From the NCBI RefSeq assembly GCF_001279005.1, contig NZ_LGCN01000119.1, positions 124,001 to 188,000 of the forward strand: a stretch of 64,000 bases of DNA, in the 5' to 3' direction. Under the pieces are notes generated by a model. It was not told where the DNA came from. It made no database searches and saw only the letters and a list, made by a program, of their open reading frames with translations. The position numbers and the translations under genes are program-made. This DNA is from Streptomyces caelestis. Lineage in GTDB: Bacteria; Actinomycetota; Actinomycetes; Streptomycetales; Streptomycetaceae. Of this stretch, positions 1 to 9,420 are shown piece after piece. Position 1 is the stretch's first letter; each line of letters begins with the position of its first letter.

Positions 1-53
1 GATGTCACGCGGTACAGCGCCCGGACGCGCCGCTCACCTCCGTACCGCCGTTC

Positions 54-419
54 CTACTCGTCCCAGGCCTGGATCATCACCTGTCCGGCGATCCTGCCGT
101 CCCGCAGCGTGAGCATCGACTCCGACAGCACCCGCACCCCGTCCGGGTACCGGCAGCTCTCGCAGTAGGCGGCGTGATCCCCCTGGACGACGCACGCCTC
201 GAGGGAGTGCGTCATGTCGCGGCTGTAGACGTCGTCCAGCGCGGCGGCGATCTCGTCCCGGCCGTGCAGGACCTTGGGGTGGCTGGGCTGGGTGTCGCGG
301 TCCACGATGCGCACTTCCGCGTCGTCCGCGTAGAGCGACACCAGGTCCGCCGAGGTGTCCGCCTCGATGCCCCGGCGCAGCGTGTCGGTGCCGAAGACGG
401 GGTGTGCCGCGGTTGTCAT
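54..419 (-). CDS. SnoaL/NTF2-like nuclear transport factor 2 family protein
   Basis: A 121-residue cytoplasmic protein with the size and pattern of the SnoaL/NTF2-like alpha+beta barrel: an N-terminal helix leads into a segment with LYADDAEV and HGRDEI, followed by beta strands ending VMIQAW. Such domains serve as small-molecule isomerases, hydrolases or binding proteins; the substrate cannot be read here. The ATG at 419 is chosen because AGGAGG lies 9 bases upstream; a longer in-frame extension has no such site. It lies 121 bp downstream of the ABC exporter on the same strand and may be cotranscribed. Family assignment is fairly sure, role unknown. Confidence 0.75.
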   Translation of the reverse strand: MTTAAHPVFGTDTLRRGIEADTSADLVSLYADDAEVRIVDRDTQPSHPKVLHGRDEIAAALDDVYSRDMTHSLEACVVQGDHAAYCESCRYPDGVRVLSESMLTLRDGRIAGQVMIQAWDE

Positions 420-540
420 GGTGACCCACCTCCTCCGAGGCCGTGGCCCGGAACTCCGGCGGGCCGCAACGGCCTCTCCTACGAGCGTCCTCCGGCCCGG
501 CGGGCACGGCAAGCCCGGCCGCCGTGCCCGCCCGCGCCGC

Positions 541-2295
541 TCACTCGGCCGTCGCGAGGAACTGGGTGGCGGCCAGCTCGGCGTACAGCGGATCGGCGCT
601 CACCAGCTCCCGGTGCGTGCCGACGGCCCGTACCCGGCCCGCGTCCATCACCACGATCCGGTCGGCCGCCGTCACCGTGGACAGCCGGTGCGCGACGACC
701 AGCACCGTCGTCGTGCGCGCCACGTCGGCGACGGTGTCCCGCAGCGCCGCCTCGTTCACCGCGTCGAGCTGCGAGGTCGCCTCGTCGAGCAGCAGCAGCC
801 GGGGGCGGCGCAGCAGGGCGCGGGCTATGGCGACCCGCTGCCGCTCACCGCCGGACAGCTTGGTGCCGCGATGCCCGACGAGGGTGTCGAGCCCGTCCGG
901 CAGCCGGGACACCAGTCCGTCGAGCCGGGTCGTCTTCAGCACCCGCGTCAGGGCGCCGTCGTCCGCCTCGGCGTTGCCCAGCAGCAGGTTGTCCCGCAGG
1001 GAGCCCGACAGCACCGGCGCGTCCTGCTCGACGTACCCGATCGAGGCCCGCAGCCGCGGCAGCTCCCAGTCGGCCAGATCCCGGCCGTCCAGCGTGATCA
1101 CACCGGAGCCGGGGTCGTAGAACCGCTCGATGAGGGAGAAGACGGTGGTCTTGCCCGCTCCGGACGGACCGACGAACGCCGTCATGCCCCGTGCGGGCAC
1201 GGTGAACGTCACCCCGTGGTGGACGTACGGCAGGTCGTCGGCGTACCGGAAGCGGACGTCCTCGAAGGCGAGCGCGGCGGGCTCGGCACCGGACGCGGGC
1301 AACGGCGCGGGCCCGGCGGCCGGCTCGGCGGGCAGTCGCAGCGCCTCCTGGATCCGGGCGAGGGCGGCGCTGCCCGTCTGGTACTGCGTGAGCGCGCCGA
1401 CGACCTGCTGGATCGGCGCCATCAGATAGAACACGAACAGCAGGAACGCCACCAGCGTCCCGATGTCGATGGCACCGGTCGCCACCCGCGCGCCGCCCAC
1501 CGCGAGCACCGTGATGAACGCGATCTGCATCGCGAGCCCGGCCGTGTTGCCCGCCGCGGCCGACCACTTGGCGGCGCGCACGCTCTGCCGCCACGACTCC
1601 TGCGCGGCCTCGTGCAGCGTGCGCTCCTCCCGCGGCTCGGCACCGGACGCCTTGACCGTGCGCAGCGCGCCGAGCACCCGCTCCAGCGAGGCGCCCATCA
1701 CGCCGACCGCGTCCTGCGCCTGCCGGGAGGCCCGGTTGATGTGCGGCACGATCACGCCCAGCACCGTGCCGGCGAGCGCGATCACACCCAGGGTGACCCC
1801 CAGCAGCACCGGGTCCACGAAACCCATCAGCGTCACGGTCGCGACCAGTGTCAGCCCGCCCGTGCCGAGACCCACCAGCGAGTCCGTGGTCACCTCGCGC
1901 AGCAGGGTGGTGTCGGAGGTGATGCGGGCCATCAGATCGCCCGGCTCACTGCGGTCGACGGCGGTGACGCGCAGCCGCAGCAGGTACGACGACAGCGAGC
2001 GCCGCGCCCCGAGCACCACCGACTCGGCGGTGCGCCGCAGCACGTACGAACCCAGCGCCCCCAGCACGGCGTTGGCGACCACGAGCGCCGACATCAGCAG
2101 CAGCGCGCCGGTGATCGCCCGGTCGTCCGAGAGGTCGTCGATCAGGTCCCGGGCCACCAGCGGCAGCGTCAGCCCCGTCGCCCCGGTCATCAGGGACAGC
2201 GCGGCGCCGCCCAGCAGCGCCCACCGGTGCGGCCGTACATATCCCAGAAGCAGCCGCCAGGCGGGCGGACCGGATCCCTCTGCCACGATGCTCAC
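541..2295 (-). CDS. ABC exporter, fused permease and ATPase
   Basis: A 584-residue half-transporter of the type I (ABCB-like) exporter family, expected to work as a homodimer in the cytoplasmic membrane and export an unknown substrate. Residues 1-310 hold the transmembrane domain with about six hydrophobic segments. The nucleotide-binding domain runs from about 345 to 580, with Walker [10 protein letters not shown] (376-384), signature LSGGERQ (from 470), Walker [10 protein letters not shown] (488-496) and H-loop VVAHRLST (His526). All ATPase motifs are intact. It is divergent from the formaldehyde dehydrogenase gene across about 130 bp. No drug-resistance marker or biosynthetic cluster nearby identifies its cargo. 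Confidence 0.93.
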   Translation of the reverse strand: MSIVAEGSGPPAWRLLLGYVRPHRWALLGGAALSLMTGATGLTLPLVARDLIDDLSDDRAITGALLLMSALVVANAVLGALGSYVLRRTAESVVLGARRSLSSYLLRLRVTAVDRSEPGDLMARITSDTTLLREVTTDSLVGLGTGGLTLVATVTLMGFVDPVLLGVTLGVIALAGTVLGVIVPHINRASRQAQDAVGVMGASLERVLGALRTVKASGAEPREERTLHEAAQESWRQSVRAAKWSAAAGNTAGLAMQIAFITVLAVGGARVATGAIDIGTLVAFLLFVFYLMAPIQQVVGALTQYQTGSAALARIQEALRLPAEPAAGPAPLPASGAEPAALAFEDVRFRYADDLPYVHHGVTFTVPARGMTAFVGPSGAGKTTVFSLIERFYDPGSGVITLDGRDLADWELPRLRASIGYVEQDAPVLSGSLRDNLLLGNAEADDGALTRVLKTTRLDGLVSRLPDGLDTLVGHRGTKLSGGERQRVAIARALLRRPRLLLLDEATSQLDAVNEAALRDTVADVARTTTVLVVAHRLSTVTAADRIVVMDAGRVRAVGTHRELVSADPLYAELAATQFLATAE

Positions 2296-2385
2296 GTCGC
2301 CCCCCTCGGCGTCGGACGGAGGTTCAGGCTACGTCGCGGGGGTGGCCCCGCCGTACGGCGGGCGGCGGAAGCGATCATTCCCGCG

Positions 2386-2391
2386 TAGGGT
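2386..2391 (+). promoter_or_regulatory. -10-like element upstream of the mycothiol dehydrogenase
   Basis: TAGGGT sits 37 bp before the ATG at 2429 and fits the TANNNT pattern of Streptomyces HrdB promoters. A convincing -35 was not found, so this is tentative. Confidence 0.3.
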
Positions 2392-2428
2392 CGGAGGGAC
2401 GGACCCGGCGGATGAAGGAGTCAGCAGG

Positions 2429-3517
2429 ATGGCGCAGGAAGTACGCGGCGTGATCGCACCCGGCAAGGACGAGCCGGTACGGATCGAGACGATCGTCGTG
2501 CCCGATCCCGGCCCCGGCGAGGCGGTCGTCCGGGTCCAGGCCTGCGGGGTGTGCCACACCGATCTGCACTACAAGCAGGGCGGGATCGGCGACGACTTCC
2601 CGTTCCTGCTCGGTCACGAGGCCGCGGGCGTGGTCGAGTCGGTCGGCGACGGCGTCACCGACGTCGAGCCCGGTGACTTCGTGATCCTCAACTGGCGCGC
2701 GGTGTGCGGGAAGTGCCGGGCCTGTCTGCGCGGACGCCCCTGGTACTGCTTCGACACCCACAACGCGAAGCAGAGGATGACCCTCGCCTCCACGGGGCAG
2801 GAGCTCTCCCCGGCCCTGGGCATCGGAGCCTTCGCCGAGAAGACCCTGGTCGCCGCCGGACAGTGCACCAAGGTCGACCCCGCCGTCTCGGCGCAGGTCG
2901 CCGGGCTGCTCGGCTGCGGGGTGATGGCCGGGATCGGCGCCGCGATCAACACCGGGAACGTCGGCCGGGGCGACTCGGTCGCCGTCATCGGCTGCGGCGG
3001 CGTCGGGGACGCGGCGATCGCCGGGTCCCGGCTGGCCGGAGCGGCGAAGATCATCGCCGTCGACATCGACGACCGCAAGCTCGAGACCGCCCGCTCCATG
3101 GGCGCCACCCACACCGTCAACTCGCGCGGGACCGACCCCGTCGAGGCGATCCGCGAACTCACCGGCGGCTTCGGCGCCGACGTCGTCATCGAGGCCGTCG
3201 GCCGCCCCGAGACCTACCGGCAGGCCTTCTACGCCCGTGACCTGGCCGGCACGGTCGTCCTGGTCGGCGTGCCCACCCCGGAGATGAAGATCGAACTGCC
3301 GCTCCTCGACGTCTTCGGCCGCGGCGGCTCCCTGAAGTCCTCCTGGTACGGCGACTGCCTGCCCTCCCGGGACTTCCCGATGCTGATCGACCTCCATCTC
3401 CAGGGCCGCCTGGACCTGGGCGCGTTCGTCACCGAGACCATCCGGCTGGACGAGGTGGAGAAGGCCTTCGAGCGGATGCACCGCGGCGACGTGCTGCGTT
3501 CGGTGGTGGTGCTGTGA
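2429..3517 (+). CDS. S-(hydroxymethyl)mycothiol dehydrogenase
   Basis: A 362-residue zinc-dependent medium-chain dehydrogenase. The class oxidises the formaldehyde-mycothiol adduct to S-formylmycothiol with NAD, the actinobacterial counterpart of glutathione-dependent formaldehyde detoxification. Visible features are the catalytic-zinc segment CGVCHTD, GHEAAG, the structural-zinc cluster [10 protein letters not shown] followed by WYC, and the Rossmann segment [10 protein letters not shown] with the NAD-selecting acidic residue in AVDIDD. The ATG at 2429 has AAGGAG about 9 bases upstream. Its TGA overlaps the ATG of the next gene by one base (TGATG), indicating translational coupling with the metallo-hydrolase. 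The assignment rests on full-length agreement with this subfamily. Confidence 0.9.
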   Translation: MAQEVRGVIAPGKDEPVRIETIVVPDPGPGEAVVRVQACGVCHTDLHYKQGGIGDDFPFLLGHEAAGVVESVGDGVTDVEPGDFVILNWRAVCGKCRACLRGRPWYCFDTHNAKQRMTLASTGQELSPALGIGAFAEKTLVAAGQCTKVDPAVSAQVAGLLGCGVMAGIGAAINTGNVGRGDSVAVIGCGGVGDAAIAGSRLAGAAKIIAVDIDDRKLETARSMGATHTVNSRGTDPVEAIRELTGGFGADVVIEAVGRPETYRQAFYARDLAGTVVLVGVPTPEMKIELPLLDVFGRGGSLKSSWYGDCLPSRDFPMLIDLHLQGRLDLGAFVTETIRLDEVEKAFERMHRGDVLRSVVVL

Positions 3518-4146
3518 TGGCCGCCCGCATCGAACGGCTCGTCACCTCGGGGCAGTTCAGCCTCGACGGCGGCACCTGGGACGTCGACAACAACGTGTGG
3601 ATCGTCGGCGACGACCACGAGGCGATCGTGATCGACGCCGCCCACGACGCCGACGCCATCGCCGAGGCGGTGGGGGACCGGCGCCTGACGGCCATCGTGT
3701 GCACCCACGCCCACAACGACCACATCGACGCCGCCCCCGCCCTCGCCGACCGCACCGGCGCCACCATCTGGCTGCACCCCGACGACCTGCCGCTGTGGCA
3801 GCAGACCCACCCCGACCGCGACCCCGACGCCTGGCTGGTCGACGGCCAGGTGATCGAGGCCGCCGGCACCGACCTCACCGTGCTGCACACCCCCGGGCAC
3901 GCGCCGGGCGCGGTCTGCCTCCACGATCCCGGGCTGGCGACGGTGTTCACCGGCGACACCCTCTTCCAGGGCGGCCCGGGCGCCACCGGCCGCTCCTTCA
4001 GCCACTTCCCGACGATCATCGACTCGATCCGGGACCGGCTGCTCACCCTCCCGCCCGAGACGAAGGTCCTCACCGGTCACGGCGACCCCACCACCATCGG
4101 CGCGGAGACCCCGCACCTGGAGGAATGGATCGCGCGGGGCCACTGA
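3517..4146 (+). CDS. metallo-beta-lactamase-fold hydrolase, candidate S-formylmycothiol hydrolase
   Basis: A 209-residue MBL-fold hydrolase, similar in length to glyoxalase II-like proteins. The metal-binding motif is complete: HAHNDH (HxHxDH), a third histidine in HTPGH, the bridging aspartate in FTGDTLF and a last histidine in LTGHGD. Binuclear zinc chemistry on a thioester is typical of this branch. Its start overlaps the stop of the mycothiol dehydrogenase gene, so the two are made together. The likely inference is that it hydrolyses S-formylmycothiol to formate and mycothiol, or another mycothiol conjugate. A GTG at 3514 is an alternative start. Fold is secure, substrate inferred from context. 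Confidence 0.87.
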   Translation: MAARIERLVTSGQFSLDGGTWDVDNNVWIVGDDHEAIVIDAAHDADAIAEAVGDRRLTAIVCTHAHNDHIDAAPALADRTGATIWLHPDDLPLWQQTHPDRDPDAWLVDGQVIEAAGTDLTVLHTPGHAPGAVCLHDPGLATVFTGDTLFQGGPGATGRSFSHFPTIIDSIRDRLLTLPPETKVLTGHGDPTTIGAETPHLEEWIARGH

Positions 4147-4248
4147 GCGGACCCGCCGGACGACCGGCGCGAAAAGACGACAGAAGATGTCCGGCTTACC
4201 CGTCATCCTCGAAGCGACAAGCAGGGAATCGGTGACGGGAGGCCGTAC

Positions 4249-5163
4249 ATGTCGGAGCAGCTCGAGGGCAGGGTCGCGCTGGTGGCCGGGGCGACCCGGG
4301 GAGCGGGGCGGGGCATCGCCGTGGAACTGGGGGCCGCGGGCGCGACCGTCTACGTCACGGGCCGCACCACCCGCGCCCGCCGCTCCGAGTACGGCCGCCC
4401 CGAGACCATCGAGGACACCGCCGACCTGGTCACCGAGGCGGGCGGCCGGGGGATCGCGGTGCCGACCGACCACCTGGAGCCGGGGCAGGTGAAGGCACTG
4501 GTCGACCGCATCGCCGGCGAACAGGGACGCCTGGACGTCCTCGTCAACGACATCTGGGGCGGCGAGACCCTCTTCGAGTGGGACGCGCCCCTCTGGGAGC
4601 ACGACCTGGACAAGGGTCTGCGCCTGCTCCGCCTCGCCGTCGAGACCCACGCCGTCACCAGCCACCACGCGCTGCCGCTGCTGCTGCGTCACCCCGGCGG
4701 ACTGGTCGTCGAGGTCACCGACGGCACCGCCGACTACAACCGCGACCACTACCGCGTCTCCTTCTTCTACGACCTCGCCAAGTCCTCCGTCCTGCGCATG
4801 GCGTTCGCCCTCGGCCACGAACTCGGCCCGCGCGGCGCCACGGCCGTGGCCCTCACCCCGGGCTGGATGCGCTCGGAGATCATGCTCGACCAATTCGGCG
4901 TACGCGAGGACAACTGGCGCGACGCCCTCGACGACGTCCCCCACTTCGCGATCTCGGAGACCCCGCGCTACGTCGGCCGGGCCGTCGCCGCCCTCGCCGC
5001 CGACCCGGACGCGGCCCGCTTCAACGGCGCCTCCCTCTCCAGCGGCGGCCTCGCCCGGGAGTACGGCTTCACCGACCTCGACGGCAGCCGCCCGGACGCC
5101 TGGCGCTACCTCGTCGAGGTCCAGGACGCGGGCCGGCCGGCCGACGTGACCGGCTACCGCTGA
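4249..5163 (+). CDS. short-chain dehydrogenase/reductase
   Basis: A 304-residue SDR, longer than the classical 250. The cofactor loop reads AGATRGAGRG (13-22), with a TGRTTR segment after the second strand suggesting NADP binding. The NNAG motif is changed to VNDIWGG. The active-site pair is YDLAKS (Tyr174, Lys178), with a Thr (VTDGT) where the catalytic Ser usually stands. An inserted loop around 40-60 and an extended C-terminus match a Streptomyces SDR subgroup of unknown substrate. It stands 102 bp after the hydrolase with its own start region, so it may or may not belong to the formaldehyde operon. Confidence 0.85.
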   Translation: MSEQLEGRVALVAGATRGAGRGIAVELGAAGATVYVTGRTTRARRSEYGRPETIEDTADLVTEAGGRGIAVPTDHLEPGQVKALVDRIAGEQGRLDVLVNDIWGGETLFEWDAPLWEHDLDKGLRLLRLAVETHAVTSHHALPLLLRHPGGLVVEVTDGTADYNRDHYRVSFFYDLAKSSVLRMAFALGHELGPRGATAVALTPGWMRSEIMLDQFGVREDNWRDALDDVPHFAISETPRYVGRAVAALAADPDAARFNGASLSSGGLAREYGFTDLDGSRPDAWRYLVEVQDAGRPADVTGYR

Positions 5164-5242
5164 TCCCGTCCGCCCCCTGCCGCCGCGGTCGCCCCGGCGG
5201 CTGCCTGCGCCCCATGGCGCCGGGGAGGGGGCGCGGGTCCTG

Positions 5243-5926
5243 GTGGCCGACGTGGATCCCGACGAGGCGGAACGGACGGCGGCGGCGCCGAGGGAGCGGG
5301 GGTTCGGCGCCGCCTCCGGCTGTGACGTGGCCGGCCGGGCCTCGGCCGAGACGGCCGTCGCACACGCCGTGCACACCTTCGGATCGCTCGACGTCCTGGT
5401 CGACGACGCCGCCCACCGCACACCGGACGCGCCCCGCTTCGAGGACGAACCGGACGACGCATGGGCCACGGACCTCGGCGTCACCCTCACCGGCGCGTAC
5501 CGCTGCTGCCGCGCCGCGCTGGAACACCTCGCCGCCCTGGGCCGGGGCGCGATCGTGAACGTCGGCTCCGTCAACGGCCCCCGGGACTTCGGCGAGCACG
5601 CCTCCAGCGCGGCCGAGGCGGGCCGGGTCTCCCTCCTTTGCACCCTCGCCGGGCAGGCGGGGCCCCGCGGGGTCCGGGTCGGCCTCGTCGCGCCGGGGAC
5701 CGTGCGCACCCGCGCCCGGGCGGGCCGGGAGGCGGAACCCGAAGCGGCCCGGCGCCTCCACCCGTTGGGCCGGGTCGGCGAGCCCGAGGACGTCGTGGCC
5801 GCCGTCGCCTTCCTCGCCTCCCGCGAGGCGGCCCGGATCGCCGGCATCATCCTCGCCGTCGACGGCGGCGTCACGGCGGTCGACTCGGGGTTCCGGCAGG
5901 CGCCGGGCGAGCCCCCGCCGCGGTAG
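5243..5926 (+). pseudogene. decayed SDR family oxidoreductase
   Basis: The 227-codon frame aligns with the C-terminal four-fifths of a classical SDR: RVLVADVDPDEAERTA, GSLDVLVDDAA, GAIVNVGSVNG, GVRVGLVAPGTV and the closing AVDGG. The N-terminal strand and glycine-rich cofactor loop are missing: in-frame sequence upstream of 5243 reads GEGARVLVADV but no TGxxxGxG follows further up. The catalytic YxxxK is also gone, replaced by SSAAEAG, with Ser for Tyr and Glu for Lys. No ATG or clear ribosome site opens the frame. Likely a relic of a paralogue of the gene before it. An expressed but inactive protein from the GTG at 5243 cannot be ruled out. Confidence 0.7.
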
Positions 5927-6053
5927 CCGGTGACATCCGGCCCTGCCCGCCGGATGCCGCCGTTCGGCCGTACAACCGATTTCTCCGCCGGATCGTCTAT
6001 CTGGCAGAGTGCGCAGGCCATGCGCTCACTTCTGCGGAAAGGCGGAACAGAAC

Positions 6054-6749
6054 ATGGGGGACATGCGTAGACGGAGTGCCGTCGTCCTCGGGGTCACCTC
6101 GCTGGTGGCGCCGCTCACACTCGCGCTCGGCGCGACACCGGCACAGGCCGCGAGCTGCACCACCTCGGCGGGCCCCTACCAGAAGAAGGTGGAGAAGTTC
6201 CTCGGCCGCCCGGTCGACGGGAAGCAGTCCTCCGCCGACTGCAAGGCCATCCGTTCCTTCCAGACCAAACACGGCATCACGCCGAACATCGGGTACGCCG
6301 GTCCCGTGACCTGGGGCGTGATGGACCTGATGAACAAGCAGAAGGCCGTCGGAAAGAAACCGAACAAGTCGGGCAAATGCCCCACGAACAAGGGTCGTAT
6401 CGCCTGCGTGGACCTCACGCTCCAGCTCAGCTGGATCCAGGACGGCAAGAAGCTCGTCTACGGCCCCGTCCCGGTCCGTACGGGACGGGACGGGTACGAG
6501 ACCCGCACCGGCCTGAAGAAGGTCTACTGGCGCAACATCGACCACGTCTCGACCATCTACGACGTGCCGATGCCCTACAGCCAGTTCTTCGACGGCGGCC
6601 AGGCCTTCCACTCGGTCGGCGTCAGCATGTGGAACCCGCCCGGCTCCCACGGCTGCGTCAACATGACGAAGACCGACGCCAAGAAGTACTGGTCGCTGCT
6701 GAAGAAGGGTGACGACGTCTACGTGTACGGCCGCAAGCCGGGCACCTGA
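6054..6749 (+). CDS. secreted L,D-transpeptidase with peptidoglycan-binding domain
   Basis: A 231-residue exported protein. Residues 4-32 form a signal peptide (RRR, hydrophobic core, APAQA-like cleavage near ATPAQAA). Residues 35-90 resemble a peptidoglycan-binding domain (VEKFLGRPVDG, IRSFQTKHGI). The C-terminal half is a YkuD L,D-transpeptidase: His186 in FHSVGV and the catalytic motif SHGCVNM with Cys201. Such enzymes make 3-3 cross-links or attach proteins to the wall. The ATG at 6054 has AAAGGCGG about 8 bases upstream; ATG 6063 is possible. It is a single gene with a hairpin after the stop. Confidence 0.9.
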   Translation: MGDMRRRSAVVLGVTSLVAPLTLALGATPAQAASCTTSAGPYQKKVEKFLGRPVDGKQSSADCKAIRSFQTKHGITPNIGYAGPVTWGVMDLMNKQKAVGKKPNKSGKCPTNKGRIACVDLTLQLSWIQDGKKLVYGPVPVRTGRDGYETRTGLKKVYWRNIDHVSTIYDVPMPYSQFFDGGQAFHSVGVSMWNPPGSHGCVNMTKTDAKKYWSLLKKGDDVYVYGRKPGT

Positions 6750-6757
6750 TCGCCGCG

Positions 6758-6779
6758 GGCGCCCGGACCGCCGGGCGCC
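6758..6779 (+). terminator. hairpin after the L,D-transpeptidase gene
   Basis: A 9-bp perfect stem (GGCGCCCGG with CCGGGCGCC) and a 4-base loop start 8 bases after the stop codon. No T-tract follows, as is usual in Streptomyces. Confidence 0.6.
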
Positions 6780-6927
6780 TCGCACCCCGGTGCGTCCCCG
6801 AGGGCCCGGATGTGAACTCGCCCACGTTCCTTGGCAGATGGACGTGATCAGCGACACTGCCCGAAATGTCCCATGTGTGTGCGATTACTCACAGCGTCTT
6901 CACGTCCGGCCCCGTATGCTTCACGGC

Positions 6928-7101
6928 ATGTCCACCACTGTTGAACCCTCTTCCGAGCGATCGGCTGACGAGGTCAACGAGGAGATCCGGGCCCTGTGGC
7001 TCCGGTCGGGCGGGACACTCAGCGTCGAACAGCGCGAGGAGTACCAGCGCCTGGTCCAGGAGTGGGCCTCGGCCCTCCCGCAGCCGGCCCGGGCCGCCTG
7101 A
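6928..7101 (+). CDS. small hypothetical protein, 57 residues
   Basis: A 57-residue soluble protein beginning MSTTVEPSSERSADEV, rich in Glu, Arg and Leu and predicted largely helical (EEIRALWLRSGG, SVEQREEYQRLVQEWA). No known domain is recognised; similar small acidic proteins are common in Streptomyces. The ATG at 6928 is supported by coding-like codon use that starts there rather than upstream, although no strong ribosome site is seen. It is followed after 55 bp by the broken DMT transporter. Confidence 0.6.
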   Translation: MSTTVEPSSERSADEVNEEIRALWLRSGGTLSVEQREEYQRLVQEWASALPQPARAA

Positions 7102-7156
7102 ACGACTTTTGGGCGGTCCGGGATCACCATCCCGTCGGCTGGGCACCCGTCACCGA

Positions 7157-8040
7157 ATGGGTGCCCTTCTCGCACTTGCCTCGGCCCTCTGCTACGGCAT
7201 CGTCGTCCCCCGAGCTCTCGGCTTCGCTCGAGCAGGGAGGCGCCCCCACCGCCGGCGGACTGCTGTCCCGCCGCGTCCCGCACGCCGCCGTCACCTTCCT
7301 CGGCCGGCTCGGCGGCCTGCTGCTCGCCGCAGGGGCCGCCCTCCTCCTGCCCGCCGACGCCCTCGCCGGCTCCGACCTCCTCTGGGGCGCCCTGTCCGGC
7401 GTCGGCAGCGCCACCGCCATGCGCTTCCTCAACCGTGGCCTGAGTCACGGCGCGATGAGCGTGGTCGTGCCGGTGAGCGCCGTCACGGGCGTCGCGCTGT
7501 CCGTCCTGTGCGGCGTCCTCCTCCTCGGCGACCGCCCGGGCGTCGTGGCCTGGGCGGGGATCGCCGTCACCGGACCCGCCCTGTGGTGGGTGTCCGGCGG
7601 CGGCGCCCGCATGGGCCGGGAGGCGTCGGACGGGCTTCTGGCCAGTGCCGGCGTCGCCGTGCAGTACGTCGCCCTGGGCCAGGCCGATCCCGCGAGCGGG
7701 CTGTGGCCGGTCGTCGCGGGCCGGATCGCCGCCGTCCTCGTCCTGCTCCCCGGCGCCGTCCGGCGCCCCGGACTCCTGCGGCTGCCGGCGCGGCGGTGCG
7801 CCCAGGCCCTGCTGATCGGGGCGGGCGCCGCCCTCGGGCTCATCCTCTACCTGCTCGCCGCCCAGCGGCAGATGCTCGCCGTCGCGGTGGTCCTCGCCTC
7901 CCTCTATCCCGCGCTCCCGGTCGTCCTCGGCCTCGCCGTCCTGCATGAGCGCATCACCCGGCGGCAGGCCGCCGGGTTGCTGGGAGCCGCCCTGGCGACC
8001 GTGCTGCTCACCCTCGGCCGGCGGCGGACCCGCCGCCCGC
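7157..8040 (+). pseudogene. DMT/EamA family transporter, frameshifted by an inserted palindromic element
   Basis: The natural start is the ATG at 7157, giving MGALLALASALCYGI in one frame, the usual opening of an EamA-like transporter. From 7251 the family sequence resumes in another frame (AGGLLSRRVPHAAVTF) and carries about nine more membrane segments to LLTLGRRR near 8035. Between codon 15 and 7251 lie 49 bases instead of the roughly 9 expected, containing a palindromic GC-rich element, so the two parts are out of frame. The second frame also lacks a stop at the expected place and reads on to 8420 across the convergent protease gene. Rescue from a GTG at 7161 would omit the first helix. 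Confidence 0.7.
7203..7248 (+). repeat. palindromic Streptomyces-type short repeat inserted in the DMT gene
   Basis: The segment holds CCCCCGAGCTCTCGGCTTCG followed by CTCGAGCAGGGAGGCGCCCC. CGAGC pairs with GCTCG and the flanking C-run with the G-run, giving a bulged hairpin. From memory, near-identical 35-45 base elements are scattered between and within Streptomyces genes; only one copy is seen in this window. Its boundaries are approximate. Confidence 0.55.
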
Positions 8041-9420
8041 TCAGCCCCATGTCGCCGAGTAGTGCCGCCGGTACGCCTTGCGGTCCTGCTCCGCCCGTAT
8101 CCAGCGCGACGCCACCAGGGCGACCAGACTGCCCGCGATCACCAGCAGCCCGGGCCCGACGTTGCGGGGGTCGGCCAGCCGGGACAGCAGTGTCGACGGG
8201 TCCGGGACGATGCCCCGCACCGGAGCCGACGACCCCGGCGAGGCGGCGTCCGGAGCCGCCGCGCCCCGCTCGTCCGACGGAGCGGGGGAGGGGGCCGCCG
8301 CGCCGCCGTCGGCCCCGGGCGCCACGAGGAGCCGTACGCCGAGCCGCGTCAGCGCCTTCGTCACGGGCTGGAAGTACGTCGTACCGCCCGTGCGGCAGTC
8401 ACCGCTGCCGCCCGAGGTGACACCGAGCGCGATGCCCTCGGAGAACAGCGGGCCACCACTGTCCCCGGGTTCGGCGCACACGTTCGACTCGATGAGACCG
8501 CTGACCGTGCCCTCGGGATAGTTCACCGTCGCGTTGAGCGCGGTCACCTCACCGTCCCGCAGCCCGCTGGTGCTGCCGCTGCGGAACACCCGCCGGCCCA
8601 CCGTCGGATCCGCCACCCCGGTGATCCGCACGCCCTTGCCGTCACCGACGGCCACCACGCCGGCGCCCTCGCCGGCCCGGCCGCCGGCGTACTCGATCAG
8701 CGAGTAGTCGTCCCCGGGAAAGCTGCCGCCGACCGTCGTCCCGACCTCCTGCCTGCCCTGGCTGTCGGCGAACCACACCGACCCGTCGGGCCCGCAGTGT
8801 CCGGCCGTGAGGATGAAGTCCCGTTTCCCGTCGGTCACGTTGAAGCCCGCCGAACAGCGGCCGGCCGTCGACAGGATGGGCTGTGCCCCGTTGAGCCGGG
8901 TGGTGAAGGAGCCCTCGCTGCGCTCCATGCGGACGAAACCGCCGATGCCGTCCGCCACTTCGGTCAGCTCGGACCAGTCCTCCGCCGACACCGTGCTGTC
9001 GCCCCGGACCACCACCTCGTTGGTCCGGTAGTCCATGGCCCACGCCGTCCCGGGCACGCGCGGCGCCGAACCCAGCGTCTCGGTCGCGGACGTGAAGTCG
9101 TCCATGCTGTGCCGCACCATCTTCGGCTCGGCGCCGGCCTCGCGCACCTCGGCCGCCGCCTCCTCGTCGGTGACCGCGACCACCGTCCCACCGTCGTCGG
9201 CGATCCAGCTGCCCGCCGTACGGGACGTGCCGAGTTTCGCCACCAGATCGGCGCCCGGTCCGGTGCTCACCGTCCCCTCGGCGGTGGCGAACGGGACCGC
9301 GTCGGGCGCGCGGGGCTCACTGGCGACGGCGTGGGTGACCATCGTGGCTCCCAGGAGGAGTCCGCCGACGGCCGCCAGCCGTGTCACTCGCCGGACGACC
9401 CGTCGTCGTGCGTGCCTCAT
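8041..9420 (-). CDS. membrane-anchored trypsin-like serine protease (S1, streptogrisin type)
   Basis: A 459-residue secreted proprotease. Residues 1-33 are a signal sequence with an Arg-rich start. Residues 35-175 form a propeptide-like region. The protease domain has the triad His208 (LTAGHC), Asp238 ([10 protein letters not shown]) and Ser321 (EPGDSGGP), as in alpha-lytic protease and streptogrisins. After a Pro/Ala/Ser-rich linker, a hydrophobic segment ([14 protein letters not shown]) and basic tail anchor it to the membrane, unlike freely secreted streptogrisins. ATG 9420 has GGGAG upstream. Its 3' end abuts the convergent DMT remnant with no space for a terminator. Confidence 0.9.
   Translation of the reverse strand: MRHARRRVVRRVTRLAAVGGLLLGATMVTHAVASEPRAPDAVPFATAEGTVSTGPGADLVAKLGTSRTAGSWIADDGGTVVAVTDEEAAAEVREAGAEPKMVRHSMDDFTSATETLGSAPRVPGTAWAMDYRTNEVVVRGDSTVSAEDWSELTEVADGIGGFVRMERSEGSFTTRLNGAQPILSTAGRCSAGFNVTDGKRDFILTAGHCGPDGSVWFADSQGRQEVGTTVGGSFPGDDYSLIEYAGGRAGEGAGVVAVGDGKGVRITGVADPTVGRRVFRSGSTSGLRDGEVTALNATVNYPEGTVSGLIESNVCAEPGDSGGPLFSEGIALGVTSGGSGDCRTGGTTYFQPVTKALTRLGVRLLVAPGADGGAAAPSPAPSDERGAAAPDAASPGSSAPVRGIVPDPSTLLSRLADPRNVGPGLLVIAGSLVALVASRWIRAEQDRKAYRRHYSATWG

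Noticed and set aside
3229..6021. 930-codon antisense frame over the MBL and SDR genes
   Set aside because: It is opposite well-supported genes and consists of low-complexity Arg, Gly, Pro and Val-rich sequence with no domain, as expected from high G+C at third positions.
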